Source of the DNA: Bacteroidota bacterium
GTDB taxonomy: Bacteria > Bacteroidota > Bacteroidia > Chitinophagales > Chitinophagaceae
Assembly: GCA_016712665.1 (NCBI GenBank)
Contig: JADJQP010000004.1
Span: 124,001 to 188,000, forward strand
DNA length: 64,000 nt
Direction: 5' to 3'
How positions within the stretch are numbered: the stretch's first letter is position 1; each line of letters begins with the position of its first letter. Below, piece after piece: positions 28,904 through 37,982 of this stretch. Made by a program: the position numbers and the translations under genes. Below the pieces are notes generated by a model. That model was not told the origin of the DNA. It did not search any database and saw only the letters and a list, made by a program, of their open reading frames with translations.

Positions 28904-29446
28904 ATGCAAAAAATTACCGCTCTTCTTCTGTTCCTTTTTCTCTTGCAAGTAAAGTCCGCCTTTTCTCAGAACATCTTCATTGGTGATGAAGCCACCAATC
29001 GAAAATTACAATGGAGCGATTTTAGAGGTAGAGTCGATCCCCATTCTCCGCATCATGCCGTTACAACCTGGTATTTAAGTTATAAAATGGAGGGCGTCAA
29101 AACCTACGGCGACTCCGTGAGCGTTGGAAAGCTGCAGGCGATTTTGCAGATGGAACCCAAAGAGTCGTGGTTAAACAAGGGAAAAGCGACCGACGAATTG
29201 CTTACACATGAACAAGGACATTTTTATATTGGGATGTTATGCTTACAAGAGTTTACCACAATGTATTATAAAACCTCTTTTCGAAAAAATAATTTCGACG
29301 CTAAAATGAAACAACTATTTCAAGAGACCTTGAATAAATATCATCAATTGGGCATCAAATATGATGAAGAAACCAATCATAGTCAAAACAGGGAGGCACA
29401 GAAACTATGGGATGCATTTTTTGCAAAATACGTAGTGATGCAGTAG
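28904..29446 (+). CDS. DUF922 family secreted putative metalloprotease-like protein
   Basis: 180 aa. The signal peptide ends near 'SAFSQ'. 'LQWSDFRGRVDPHSPHHAVT' and 'LLTHEQGHFYIGML' are DUF922 features; the second holds an HExxH-type metal motif (His-Glu-Gln-Gly-His). The family is annotated as possibly zinc-dependent protease, without proof. I chose the ATG at 28904 ('MQKITALLLFLFLL') over the upstream one at 28889, because it gives a standard signal peptide. The helicase gene starts 41 bp downstream behind its own -7 box. Confidence 0.8.
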   Translation: MQKITALLLFLFLLQVKSAFSQNIFIGDEATNRKLQWSDFRGRVDPHSPHHAVTTWYLSYKMEGVKTYGDSVSVGKLQAILQMEPKESWLNKGKATDELLTHEQGHFYIGMLCLQEFTTMYYKTSFRKNNFDAKMKQLFQETLNKYHQLGIKYDEETNHSQNREAQKLWDAFFAKYVVMQ

Positions 29447-29473
29447 GGTTTCAGCCTGTTAGATTATTAACCC

Positions 29474-29481
29474 TATCTTTG
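29474..29481 (+). promoter_or_regulatory. -7 box abutting the DEAD-box helicase start
   Basis: TATCTTTG, 5 nt before the ATG at 29487; predicts a near-leaderless mRNA. Confidence 0.5.
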
Positions 29482-29486
29482 CCGCA

Positions 29487-30836
29487 ATGGATATACAACC
29501 AATCGTACCCAAAATTCTTGAAAAATTCAATTTCAAAGAACTCAATGCCATGCAATGGGCCGCCATTGAGGCCGTCAAAAAACATCCTGAACTGATACTA
29601 CTGTCGAATACCGGATCGGGCAAAACCATTGCCTTCTTATTGGCCATGTTATCGCAGATAGATGAAAACAATAGCAACACGCAAGCTTTGATTATGGTAC
29701 CCTCCCGCGAATTGGTGCTGCAAATTGACGAGGTTTTTCGAAAAATGGGTTTGCCCCTAAAGGTGACCCTTTGCTATGGAGGACATAAACGCGAAATTGA
29801 AGAACAAAATTTGTTGCAAGCTCCCGTAATTCTTATTGGTACTGCCGGTAGATTAGCCGACCATATCCGACGAAAAAATATACAAACAAACGCTATCAAA
29901 ATTTTAGTATTGGATGAATTTGATAAAAGCATGGAGTTGGGCTTTCATGAAGAAATGGAGTTCATCATTTCGCATCTACCCTATTTAGAAAATAAAATTT
30001 TGACTTCCGCAACTGCTGCCACTACCCTACCCGATTTCTTCAAAATTAATAATTCGCACGAATTGAATTTTATAGTGGATGGGGAAGAAGCATCCAATTT
30101 TGCATTGGAATTGTTTACCTTGTTTTCGCCCGAAAAGGACAAAATCAATACCCTCTTTAATTTTTTATGCTATGCCAACAATAGACCCTGCATTGTATTT
30201 TGCAATCATAGAGATGCGGTAGAACGTGTAGCACAGTTGATTGCCGAAAAAGGAATCCGCACTACTTTTTATCATGGTGGTATGGAACAGCGAGAACGCG
30301 AAAGTGAATTGTGTATGTTTAAGAACGGCACGTCCAATGTATTGATCACCACCGATCTGGCTTCTCGCGGTTTAGACATTGCCGGTATTCGATATATCCT
30401 TCATTACCACCCTCCGCTAAACGCAGAAGCTTTTACACATCGCAATGGACGCACTGCCCGAATGAATGATTTCGGTACGGCCCTTTTACTCATCTCAGAA
30501 GATGAAAAAATACCGGATTTTATTGAAGGCGATATTCAAGAAATGGATATTCCAGCCATCAATGCCATTCCCCTGAAAACACAATGGAATACCTTGCATA
30601 TTTCGCTCGGTAAAAAAGACAAAGTAAATAAAATTGATATTGTTGGATTCTTATCACAGATTGCCGGTTTAAAAAAAGATGATATCGGATTGATAGAAGT
30701 AAAAGATTATTACGCTTTTGTGGCGGTACGCAAAAATAAAATCAACGAAACATTGCGCTTGATTAAAGACCATAAATTAAAGGGTAAAAAAGTAAAAATA
30801 GATGTCGCGATGGCGATGGTTAGTGGTAAGGGGTAA
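29487..30836 (+). CDS. DEAD-box RNA helicase with DbpA-type RNA-binding tail
   Basis: 449 aa. Helicase motifs in order: Q motif ('ELNAMQWAAIEAV'), I 'SNTGSGKT', Ia 'PSRELVLQ', II 'LDEFD' (Phe instead of the usual Ala of DEAD), III 'SAT', V 'TDLASRGLDI' and VI 'HRNGRTAR'. The last ~75 residues ('TLHISLGKKDKVNKIDIVGF' to 'KVKIDVAMA') match the DbpA C-terminal RNA-binding domain, so a role in 23S rRNA or ribosome assembly is likely. The final codons and the stop are already part of the heptad purine tract that follows. Confidence 0.9.
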   Translation: MDIQPIVPKILEKFNFKELNAMQWAAIEAVKKHPELILLSNTGSGKTIAFLLAMLSQIDENNSNTQALIMVPSRELVLQIDEVFRKMGLPLKVTLCYGGHKREIEEQNLLQAPVILIGTAGRLADHIRRKNIQTNAIKILVLDEFDKSMELGFHEEMEFIISHLPYLENKILTSATAATTLPDFFKINNSHELNFIVDGEEASNFALELFTLFSPEKDKINTLFNFLCYANNRPCIVFCNHRDAVERVAQLIAEKGIRTTFYHGGMEQRERESELCMFKNGTSNVLITTDLASRGLDIAGIRYILHYHPPLNAEAFTHRNGRTARMNDFGTALLLISEDEKIPDFIEGDIQEMDIPAINAIPLKTQWNTLHISLGKKDKVNKIDIVGFLSQIAGLKKDDIGLIEVKDYYAFVAVRKNKINETLRLIKDHKLKGKKVKIDVAMAMVSGKG

Positions 30837-31036
30837 GGAGGGAGGAGATAGGAGTAAGGAGTTAGGAGTTAGGAGGGAGGAGTTAGGAGGGAGGAGATAG
30901 GAGTAAGGAGATAGGAGTAAGGAGATAGGAGTAAGGAGATAGGAGTAAGGGGTAAGGAATAAGGCGCAAGGGGTTAGGGGTTAGGAGTTAGGAGATAGGA
31001 GATAGGAGTTAGGAGTTAGGGGTTAGGAGTTAGGGG
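30837..31036 (+). repeat. Heptanucleotide purine-rich tract (GGAGNNA units)
   Basis: About 28 imperfect 7-bp units (GGAGTTA, GGAGATA, GGAGTAA, GGAGGGA and variants), with nearly all purines on the plus strand. It begins in the last codons of the helicase gene and ends ~30 bp before the convergent small gene. No open frame of interest. Confidence 0.9.
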
Positions 31037-31067
31037 AAATAGTTATCAAAAAAACGGGTATTGAAAT

Positions 31068-31361
31068 CTAATTATTTGGTTTATGCCAACTTTTTCCTTC
31101 AAGCCAATTGGTATATTCGATACTTCCTAAGCGAAACTTAATGGGTAGTTTAATTTCCTTTTCAAGTTTCAATTCCTGTTTGCAAAAAAATCCATACTGA
31201 CACGTTGCAAAATTATCAGGTAGCAAAGAACGAAAGCGCTTAGCCGAATCTGCTTTGATTCCGATTGTATTTTGTTTCAATACGTTTACTCCCGAAGTTT
31301 GCGCAAGGAGAGGCTCCGAAACACACGATAGCACCAGTAAGAAAAGATATATCCTTTTCAT
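31068..31361 (-). CDS. Small conserved secreted protein of unknown function
   Basis: 97 aa with a signal peptide ending 'EPLLAQ'. The mature part has a central 'LPDNFATCQYGFFCKQELKLEK' segment (two Cys that could form a disulfide) and a C-terminal 'PIKFRLGSIEYTNWLEGK'. This pattern recalls short conserved hypothetical proteins of Bacteroidota; no function is known to me. It stands alone, convergent to the helicase gene and separated from it by the purine tract. Confidence 0.6.
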   Translation of the reverse strand: MKRIYLFLLVLSCVSEPLLAQTSGVNVLKQNTIGIKADSAKRFRSLLPDNFATCQYGFFCKQELKLEKEIKLPIKFRLGSIEYTNWLEGKSWHKPNN

Positions 31362-31589
31362 ATAGTGAAGATACTACATTTCCATAAGGAACAATGGCAT
31401 AATCAGTGCCGTTCCATACGGGAATCTGTAATAATACCGAAATGACAAATGTAATAGTCCAAAATCTTGTTCCTCATTTTGTTCTAATCATTGGTATCCA
31501 TCGCCATGCTTTAAAGCCGCAAAGGACTACCACTGTAGGATTCAATAAATAACGGACTTTTAATTAAATCACATTGGTATAAATTCATT

Positions 31590-31597
31590 TACCTTTG
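31590..31597 (+). promoter_or_regulatory. -7 box abutting the engB start
   Basis: TACCTTTG, 6 nt before the ATG at 31604. It rules out a TTG at 31595 as start. The gap 31362-31589 shows nothing else. Confidence 0.5.
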
Positions 31598-31603
31598 CAC
31601 ACC

Positions 31604-32236
31604 ATGGAAGTAAAGTCAACTGAATTTATTATTAGTAATAGTGATGTTAGTAAAAGCCCCAAGCCTACCCTACCTGAAATTGCCTTTATTGGAAGGAGCA
31701 ATGTCGGCAAATCGTCGTTGATTAATATGCTTGCCAACAAACAAAACCTCGCTAAAACGTCCTCAACACCCGGCAAAACGCAACTGATCAATCATTTTCT
31801 TATCAATAAAAATATGTATTGGGTAGATTTACCCGGATATGGGTTTGCCAAAGTTTCTCAAACAAAAAGAGGCGATTGGACGAAAATGATTTGGAACTAT
31901 GTTGAAAAAAGAAGCAACCTCTGCAATTTGTTTGTTTTAATTGATGCGCGACATACCCCCCAAGCAAAAGATATTGACTTTATAAATAAATTAGGACAAA
32001 AAGGTGTCCCCTTTTCCATCATTTTTACCAAAGCAGATAAGGAGGCGCAAAAAGTGGTAAGTGCCAATATCGCTTTATTTAAAACAGCTCTTATGAAAAC
32101 ATGGGAAGAAATGCCGATTGCCTTTGTAAGTTCCGCTGTAAAACGGCTGGGTCGCAAAGAAATTCTGGAATTTATCGAATCCTTGCGCTCCTCCGCTCCA
32201 ATGAATACAAGCGATGAGAACGATTCGAAAAAATAG
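31604..32236 (+). CDS. engB: Ribosome biogenesis GTPase YihA/YsxC/EngB
   Basis: A small TRAFAC-class GTPase needed for large-subunit assembly. G1 'GRSNVGKSSLI', G2 Thr in 'SSTPGKTQ', G3 'DLPGYGFAKV' and G4 'TKADK' are all present, and 'SAVKRLGRKEI' fits G5. 210 aa, the normal length. The last ~15 residues are polar and specific to this lineage. A -7 box ends 6 nt before the ATG, so the transcript is probably nearly leaderless. Confidence 0.96.
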   Translation: MEVKSTEFIISNSDVSKSPKPTLPEIAFIGRSNVGKSSLINMLANKQNLAKTSSTPGKTQLINHFLINKNMYWVDLPGYGFAKVSQTKRGDWTKMIWNYVEKRSNLCNLFVLIDARHTPQAKDIDFINKLGQKGVPFSIIFTKADKEAQKVVSANIALFKTALMKTWEEMPIAFVSSAVKRLGRKEILEFIESLRSSAPMNTSDENDSKK

Positions 32237-32269
32237 CTACTCCTAATTTTTTAAGCCACTAAACGTACG

Positions 32270-33412
32270 TTAGCCCTTCAAAACACCCCTGCTAATTACA
32301 ATTCGTTGTACCTCACTGGTACCTTCATAAATTTGTGTAATTTTTGCATCACGCATCAATCGTTCTACGTGAAAATCTTTTACATACCCATAGCCACCAT
32401 GTATTTGCACGGCTTCTGTAGTAACGTGCTGTGCAATTTCAGAAGCATATAATTTAGCCATCGCTGAGGCCATATCGTAATTGAGATGTTGATCTTTGAG
32501 CCAAGCTGCTTTTAAACAAAGTAATCGTGCCGCTTCGATTTCAGTGGCCATATCCGCCAGCTTAAATTGTATAGCCTGATGATTCATGATTTCGGTACCA
32601 AATGCTTTCCGTTCTTTGGAATATTTCAAAGCCAATTCATAGGCGCCGGAAGCAATACCCAATGCCTGAGAAGCAATACCAATACGTCCGCCACTCAACA
32701 CTTTCATTGCAAAAGTAAATCCAAAACCATCCTCTCCAATACGATTTTCCTTTGGCACTTTTACATCCTGAAACATAATGGAATGGGTGTCGCTGCCTCG
32801 GATACCCATTTTATTTTCTTTGCCCCCTACCGTTACACCTGCCCAGGCTTTCTCTACTATAAATGCATTGATGCCTTTATGTTTTTTCTCTACATCTGTT
32901 TGGGCAATTACCAAATAGTGGGTGGCAGAATTGCCATTGGTAATCCAGTTTTTGGTGCCGTTTAATAGATAATGATCTCCTTTATCTTCAGCCGTAGTGC
33001 GTTGTGAAGTGGCATCGCTACCTGCCTCCGGTTCACTTAGCAAAAAGGCACCAATCACCTCGCCGCTAGCTAGGGGCACCAAATATTTTTGCTTTTGCTC
33101 TTCGGTTCCGAAGGTTTCCAAACCCCAACATACGAGTGAATTATTTACGCTCATACAAACCGAAGCAGAAGCATCCACCTTTGATATTTCTTCCATGGCC
33201 AACACATACGAAACGGTATCCATACCGGCACCACCATAGGTAGGATCCACCATTAAGCCCATAAAACCGAGTTCCCCCATTTTCTTGATTTGCTCAGCCG
33301 GAAATTTTTGCAACTCATCTCGTTCGATAACGCCGGGTAATAACTCATTTTGGGCAAAATCTCTTGCAGCCTGTTGTATCATCAAATGCTCTTCACTCAG
33401 TTGGAAATTCAT
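32270..33412 (-). CDS. Acyl-CoA dehydrogenase (short-chain/butyryl-CoA type)
   Basis: 380 aa, an FAD flavoprotein that introduces the alpha-beta double bond into acyl-CoA. 'LLSEPEAGSDATSQRTTAE' and 'YLLNGTKNWITNGN' are FAD/substrate signatures; 'IYEGTSEVQRIVISR' holds the catalytic Glu at the position used by short- and medium-chain enzymes. 'QIHGGYGYVKDFHVERLMRD' completes ACADs_2. I chose the ATG at 33412 ('MNFQLSEEHLMIQ'), the family start. Substrate length is inferred. It probably works in fatty acid or branched amino-acid breakdown; ETF genes are not nearby. Confidence 0.93.
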   Translation of the reverse strand: MNFQLSEEHLMIQQAARDFAQNELLPGVIERDELQKFPAEQIKKMGELGFMGLMVDPTYGGAGMDTVSYVLAMEEISKVDASASVCMSVNNSLVCWGLETFGTEEQKQKYLVPLASGEVIGAFLLSEPEAGSDATSQRTTAEDKGDHYLLNGTKNWITNGNSATHYLVIAQTDVEKKHKGINAFIVEKAWAGVTVGGKENKMGIRGSDTHSIMFQDVKVPKENRIGEDGFGFTFAMKVLSGGRIGIASQALGIASGAYELALKYSKERKAFGTEIMNHQAIQFKLADMATEIEAARLLCLKAAWLKDQHLNYDMASAMAKLYASEIAQHVTTEAVQIHGGYGYVKDFHVERLMRDAKITQIYEGTSEVQRIVISRGVLKG

Positions 33413-33595
33413 AAGGGTATATTTATTAGTTTGAAAGTACAAACATAAGAAAAGTATTTACTTCCTAAAAGGGTATTCAAATGTTTTTATCGATAGGCAT
33501 TCATTTTCGCCCCCCGTATAAAGTTCATTTGCCGACAAATTACTTATACACACATATCTTAATAGTTTTAACATTTACTTGCCTATCAAACTATT

Positions 33596-33603
33596 TATCT
33601 TTG
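33596..33603 (+). promoter_or_regulatory. -7 box abutting the serine hydrolase start
   Basis: TATCTTTG, 5 nt before ATG 33609; excludes the upstream start at 33579. Confidence 0.5.
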
Positions 33604-33608
33604 GCTCT

Positions 33609-34790
33609 ATGGCATTACCTCTCATTAAGATAGACTGGGTTGTTACCCTATTGCTTTTGCTGGTATCCTGCAATTCCAATGCACGAAGCCCACGACTTGA
33701 TAATACGCAAAAATTTGGGAAGGTCGTTATTGATTATAGCGACACCAATTCAATGGCTTACAGACAAATGATTTATAGCCTCGATACCTTTTACCAAAAG
33801 CAAGTCATCAAAGGCTTTAATGGAAGTGTTTTAATCGGATACAAGGGAAAAATTCTTTACGAACGTTATTTTGGATTCAGTCAAAAAGAAAGCGGTGCCC
33901 CTTGGTCGCCCGAAACGCAAAGCCAACTTGCCTCCACCTCCAAAACCCTTACCAGTGGTGCTGTATTGCTGCTGAAAGATAAGGGATTAATAAATTTAGA
34001 CGATTTGGTAAGCACCCATTTGCCTACTTTTCCCTATAATGACATTACCATCAGAATGCTGTTGAACCATAGAAGCGGATTGCCCGATTATATTCATTTT
34101 GCCCCAAAACCCAGTACCAAGTTATATCTTAATAATGATGATATTGTGGACCTTTTTGCCAGTAAAAAGCCAAAATTGAAGTTTACGCCCAATACTAAAT
34201 TCAATTATAGCAATTCCAATTTTGCCCTATTGGCTTCAGTGGTTGAAAATGTAAGTGGTATGAAATTCGACTACTTTATGAAACGCTTTATTTTTACCCC
34301 TTTGGGAATGAAAAATACGTTTGTAATTGATCCCAACAAGGAAAGGGTCTGTACTGCGGCCTTTTGCTACAAGGCCAATTGGCAACTTGAGCCCGATATG
34401 CATTTAGATGGTGTAGCTGGCGATAAAGGCATTTACAGTACGGTAGAAGACCTATATAAATGGGACCAAGCCTTGTATACCAATAAATTAATTAAAGGCA
34501 GCACCTTGAAAGAGGCCTTTACACCCTATAGTCTGGAAACCCCTGGTACAAAAAGTTACGGACTTGGCTGGCGTATGCTAAACATTTTTGACAGCAATAA
34601 AATAGTATACCACAATGGTTGGTGGCACGGAAATAATACCTGTTTTTATCGTTTTTTAGAAGACAATTTTACCATTATTGTTTTAGGAAATCGCTTTAAT
34701 AAATCGATTTATGGACAACCCCTAAAAATTTATAATATCGTAATGGGTAATAATGAAAAAGTGAGTGGCGAGTTGGCGCCTGAGGAGTAG
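33609..34790 (+). CDS. Beta-lactamase-fold serine hydrolase lipoprotein
   Basis: 393 aa. A hydrophobic N-terminus with lipobox 'LLLVSC' predicts a lipoprotein. The class C/PBP-like fold is shown by the SxxK motif 'ASTSKTLTS' (nucleophile Ser and Lys), the YxN motif 'FNYSNSNFALLA' and 'HNGWWHGN', which replaces the KTG motif. 'MLLNHRSGLPDY' is typical of PF00144. Members include esterases, D-aminopeptidases and penicillin-binding carboxypeptidases; the reaction here is not predictable. I do not propose antibiotic hydrolysis. Confidence 0.85.
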   Translation: MALPLIKIDWVVTLLLLLVSCNSNARSPRLDNTQKFGKVVIDYSDTNSMAYRQMIYSLDTFYQKQVIKGFNGSVLIGYKGKILYERYFGFSQKESGAPWSPETQSQLASTSKTLTSGAVLLLKDKGLINLDDLVSTHLPTFPYNDITIRMLLNHRSGLPDYIHFAPKPSTKLYLNNDDIVDLFASKKPKLKFTPNTKFNYSNSNFALLASVVENVSGMKFDYFMKRFIFTPLGMKNTFVIDPNKERVCTAAFCYKANWQLEPDMHLDGVAGDKGIYSTVEDLYKWDQALYTNKLIKGSTLKEAFTPYSLETPGTKSYGLGWRMLNIFDSNKIVYHNGWWHGNNTCFYRFLEDNFTIIVLGNRFNKSIYGQPLKIYNIVMGNNEKVSGELAPEE

Positions 34791-34808
34791 TTGATCCATG
34801 ACAAAAGT

Positions 34809-37652
34809 TTACTTGCTCAAATACATACTTCTATCCTTATACAGTTGTCTGAAGTATGGATCTCGCAAATCTTTGATAAATCGAATGGCCTCACCGGTAC
34901 TTTTCATTTCAGGTCCCAACTCTTTACTAACACCCGGAAACTTATCAAATGAAAAAACAGGTTCTTTAATGGCAAATCCTTCCAGCTTTTTTTCATAAAC
35001 AAAATCGGAAAGCTTGTGCGTACCCATCATAATTTTTGTGGCAATATTTAAATAAGGTATCTGATAGGCTTTGGCAATAAATGGTGTGGTTCGACTCGCT
35101 CTCGGATTGGCCTCTATCACAAAAACTTCATTGTTTTTGATGGCAAACTGAATATTAATTAGTCCTTTAATATTCAAGGCCTTGGCAATTTTTAGTGCAT
35201 AATGCTCCATAGTGGTCACCACCAAAGGGGTTAAATTAAAACAGGGCAGCATCGCATGGCTATCACCACTATGAATGCCTGCCGGCTCAATATGTTCCAT
35301 AACCCCCATGATATGAATTTGTTCTCCATCATAAATGGCATCAACCTCCGCTTCCTGACAGCGATCGAGGAAATGATCAATGAGAATTTTATTGTCCGGA
35401 ATATGTTTTAAAATACTAACCACTCCTTTTTCTAATTCCTCATCGTTGATAACAATACGCATACGCTGCCCACCAATTACATAACTTGGTCTTACCAGCA
35501 CAGGATAACCTACCTTATTTGCTACCTGAATGGCTTCCTCTACATCTACCGCCGTACCATAATCGGGATAAGGAATGCCCAACTCTTTTAATAAATCGCT
35601 AAAACGACCTCTGTCTTCTGCAATATCCATATCATCGAAACGGGTTCCAATGATTGGAATATTATGTTCATGCAATTTCTTTGAAATTTTCAAAGCGGTT
35701 TGACCACCCAATTGTACAATAACACCCTCGGGCTTTTCATGATCTATGATTTCATAAATATGCTCCCAATTGACCGGTTCAAAATACAATTTATCAGCCA
35801 TATCAAAATCGGTACTCACCGTTTCGGGATTGCAATTTATCATGATGGACTCATAGCCACATTCTTTAATGGCCAGCAAACCATGTACGCAACAATAATC
35901 AAATTCAATTCCCTGCCCGATTCTATTCGGACCGCTCCCTAGCACTATTATTTTCTTTTTATTGCTGACCTGCGATTCATTCTGCAACAATCCACCATTG
36001 CCTGATTTTTTTTCAAACGTACTATAGAAATAGGGGGTCACTGCTTCAAACTCTCCTGCACAGGTATCCACCATTTTAAATACCCGCGTGATATCTAGCG
36101 ACTTCCTCCTTTCATACATCTCTGTCTCGGTTCCGTCGTTCATAATTCTGCAAATTTGCTCATCGCCAAATCCGTTGATTTTAGCATTTTGCAATACCTC
36201 TGCAGGTAGTGTATCCAATTTGTATTTGGCGATTTCCTTCTCAATATCGCACAATTTCTTTATCTCATTTAAAAACCACTTATCAATGCCGTGACTCGCT
36301 TTTGAGATGGAGTTCACGCTTATGCCTGCCATCAATGCATCCTTAATTCGAAATACCCGATCCCATTTCGGGGTTTTTAAAGACTGCAAAATATCGTCGG
36401 TCTTCATCAAACTCTTACCATAATATCCAAGACCGATGGCATTATTCTCGAGGCTTTGACACGCCTTTTGTATGGCTTCGGCAAAACTCCGTCCAATGGC
36501 CATAACCTCTCCCACACTTTTCATTTGTAAACCCAAGGTTTCTTTAGCACCTTTGAATTTGTCAAAATTCCAGCGTGGTATTTTTACGATTACATAATCG
36601 AGTGCCGGTTCAAAAAATGCAGAGGTATGTCCGGTAATCTGATTATTCAATTCATCCAATCTATATCCAATCGCTAATTTGCTGGCCACCTTCGCAATGG
36701 GATATCCTGTGGCTTTACTGGCCAATGCTGAAGAGCGACTTACCCTTGGATTAATTTCAATGGCAATTATTTCTTCTGTTTCGGGATTCATGGCAAATTG
36801 CACATTACAGCCTCCGGCAAAATTGCCCAAATCGCGCATCATGGTAATAGCCGTATTGCGCATCAGTTGAAAAGCAGTATCACTCAGTGTCATGGCCGGT
36901 GCCACCGTAATGGAATCGCCGGTATGAACACCCATTGGATCAAAATTTTCAACCGTACAAATAATACAAACATTGTCTGCTGCATCGCGTAACAACTCCA
37001 ATTCAAATTCTTTCCATCCAAGTACTGCCTGCTCTACCAACACTTCATGTATGGGCGAAGCCTTTAAACCGCGATCAAGGGCTTCATCTAAATCATCCGG
37101 AGTATTCACAAAACCGCCTCCGGTGCCTCCTAAGGTAAAGGATGGTCTGATTACTAATGGAAATCCCATTTCTTGTGCAAACTCCTTCCCTTCTAAAAAG
37201 GAATTGGCTGTTTTTGCTTTTGCCACATTGATGCCCAATTGAATCATCCATTGTCTGAATTGTTCACGATCTTCCGCTTTGTCGATGGCTTTGATGTCTA
37301 CACCAATCAGTCGCACATTATGCTGTTTCCAGATACCCAATTCCTCTGCTTCTTTGGCCAGATTTAAGGCCGTCTGCCCGCCCATGGTAGGTAATACGGC
37401 ATCAATTTGATTTTCTTGCAAAATTTTCTCAATGCTTTCCACGGTAAGTGGCAAAAGGTATACTCGATCTGCCATCATCGGATCGGTCATAATAGTTGCC
37501 GGATTCGAATTGATCAATACGACGCGAATCCCTTCTTCACGAAGCGAACGTGCGGCCTGGGTACCACTGTAATCAAACTCGCAAGCTTGACCAATAATAA
37601 TGGGACCTGAACCAATAATTAAAACGGATTTGATGGAGTTGTCTTTAGGCAT
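34809..37652 (-). CDS. carB: Carbamoyl-phosphate synthase large chain, without the C-terminal allosteric domain
   Basis: 947 aa with two homologous ATP-grasp halves. N-half: 'GSGPIIIGQACEFDYSGTQA', 'MTDPMMADRVYL' and 'PRVSRSSALASKATG'. C-half: 'GSGPNRIGQGIEFDYCCVHG', 'DMADKLYFEP' and 'ANPRASRTTPFIAKA'. It makes carbamoyl phosphate from bicarbonate, glutamine-derived ammonia and two ATP for pyrimidine and arginine synthesis, with CarA (not in the window). It ends 'DPYFRQLYKDRSMYLSK', close to where the ~130-residue MGS regulatory domain starts in E. coli CarB (1073 aa). Loss of that domain should remove UMP/ornithine control and may be normal for this lineage. Confidence 0.95.
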   Translation of the reverse strand: MPKDNSIKSVLIIGSGPIIIGQACEFDYSGTQAARSLREEGIRVVLINSNPATIMTDPMMADRVYLLPLTVESIEKILQENQIDAVLPTMGGQTALNLAKEAEELGIWKQHNVRLIGVDIKAIDKAEDREQFRQWMIQLGINVAKAKTANSFLEGKEFAQEMGFPLVIRPSFTLGGTGGGFVNTPDDLDEALDRGLKASPIHEVLVEQAVLGWKEFELELLRDAADNVCIICTVENFDPMGVHTGDSITVAPAMTLSDTAFQLMRNTAITMMRDLGNFAGGCNVQFAMNPETEEIIAIEINPRVSRSSALASKATGYPIAKVASKLAIGYRLDELNNQITGHTSAFFEPALDYVIVKIPRWNFDKFKGAKETLGLQMKSVGEVMAIGRSFAEAIQKACQSLENNAIGLGYYGKSLMKTDDILQSLKTPKWDRVFRIKDALMAGISVNSISKASHGIDKWFLNEIKKLCDIEKEIAKYKLDTLPAEVLQNAKINGFGDEQICRIMNDGTETEMYERRKSLDITRVFKMVDTCAGEFEAVTPYFYSTFEKKSGNGGLLQNESQVSNKKKIIVLGSGPNRIGQGIEFDYCCVHGLLAIKECGYESIMINCNPETVSTDFDMADKLYFEPVNWEHIYEIIDHEKPEGVIVQLGGQTALKISKKLHEHNIPIIGTRFDDMDIAEDRGRFSDLLKELGIPYPDYGTAVDVEEAIQVANKVGYPVLVRPSYVIGGQRMRIVINDEELEKGVVSILKHIPDNKILIDHFLDRCQEAEVDAIYDGEQIHIMGVMEHIEPAGIHSGDSHAMLPCFNLTPLVVTTMEHYALKIAKALNIKGLINIQFAIKNNEVFVIEANPRASRTTPFIAKAYQIPYLNIATKIMMGTHKLSDFVYEKKLEGFAIKEPVFSFDKFPGVSKELGPEMKSTGEAIRFIKDLRDPYFRQLYKDRSMYLSK

Positions 37653-37713
37653 TTTTTTTTTATCCCGATTTGAATCGGGAAAATGAAAATTCAGACTTAT
37701 TGCTGTGATGGCG

Positions 37714-37721
37714 CAAATGTA
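37714..37721 (-). promoter_or_regulatory. -7 box of carB
   Basis: TACATTTG on the minus strand, 61 nt before the carB ATG. The leader contains an 18-bp hairpin (37663-37680) close to the start codon and an A-rich stretch. No clear PyrR or other known leader was recognised. Confidence 0.5.
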
Positions 37722-37932
37722 AGGTATGAAATGTGGAAATAAAAGATTGGGGATAAATTTTGAAAAGAAAGGATAAGTTCATTGGCACAAATTATCACAA
37801 CCAATACAACAGTGGACTATACCCTATCGGTGCTCTATCAATTTGTCTTCAAAAAAACTGCACTTATAAAATTTCATTTGAAATAAGTTGACTTAGTGGA
37901 AATAACCAAATTACTCTACCGATTGTTAAACT

Positions 37933-37964
37933 TTTGGAATAATAAAAAGAACCGCTTATATTCG
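37933..37964 (+). promoter_or_regulatory. Promoter of the subtilase gene
   Basis: TTTG at 37933-37936 and TATATTCG at 37957-37964 are 20 nt apart. The -7 box has one mismatch (C for T). It predicts a start near 37970 and so supports ATG 37983 upstream of the 7-bp repeats. The rest of 37722-37932 shows nothing recognisable. Confidence 0.55.
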
Positions 37965-37982
37965 TAAACAAAATCCTACCAC

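Noticed and set aside
33609..34790. Antibiotic-resistance beta-lactamase
   Set aside because: The fold is shared, but the KTG-like motif is replaced and lipoprotein PF00144 hydrolases are mostly esterases or peptidases.
37663..37680. Hairpin before carB as attenuator or terminator
   Set aside because: On the carB strand it is followed by A, not T, and there is no competing structure visible. It may only affect translation.
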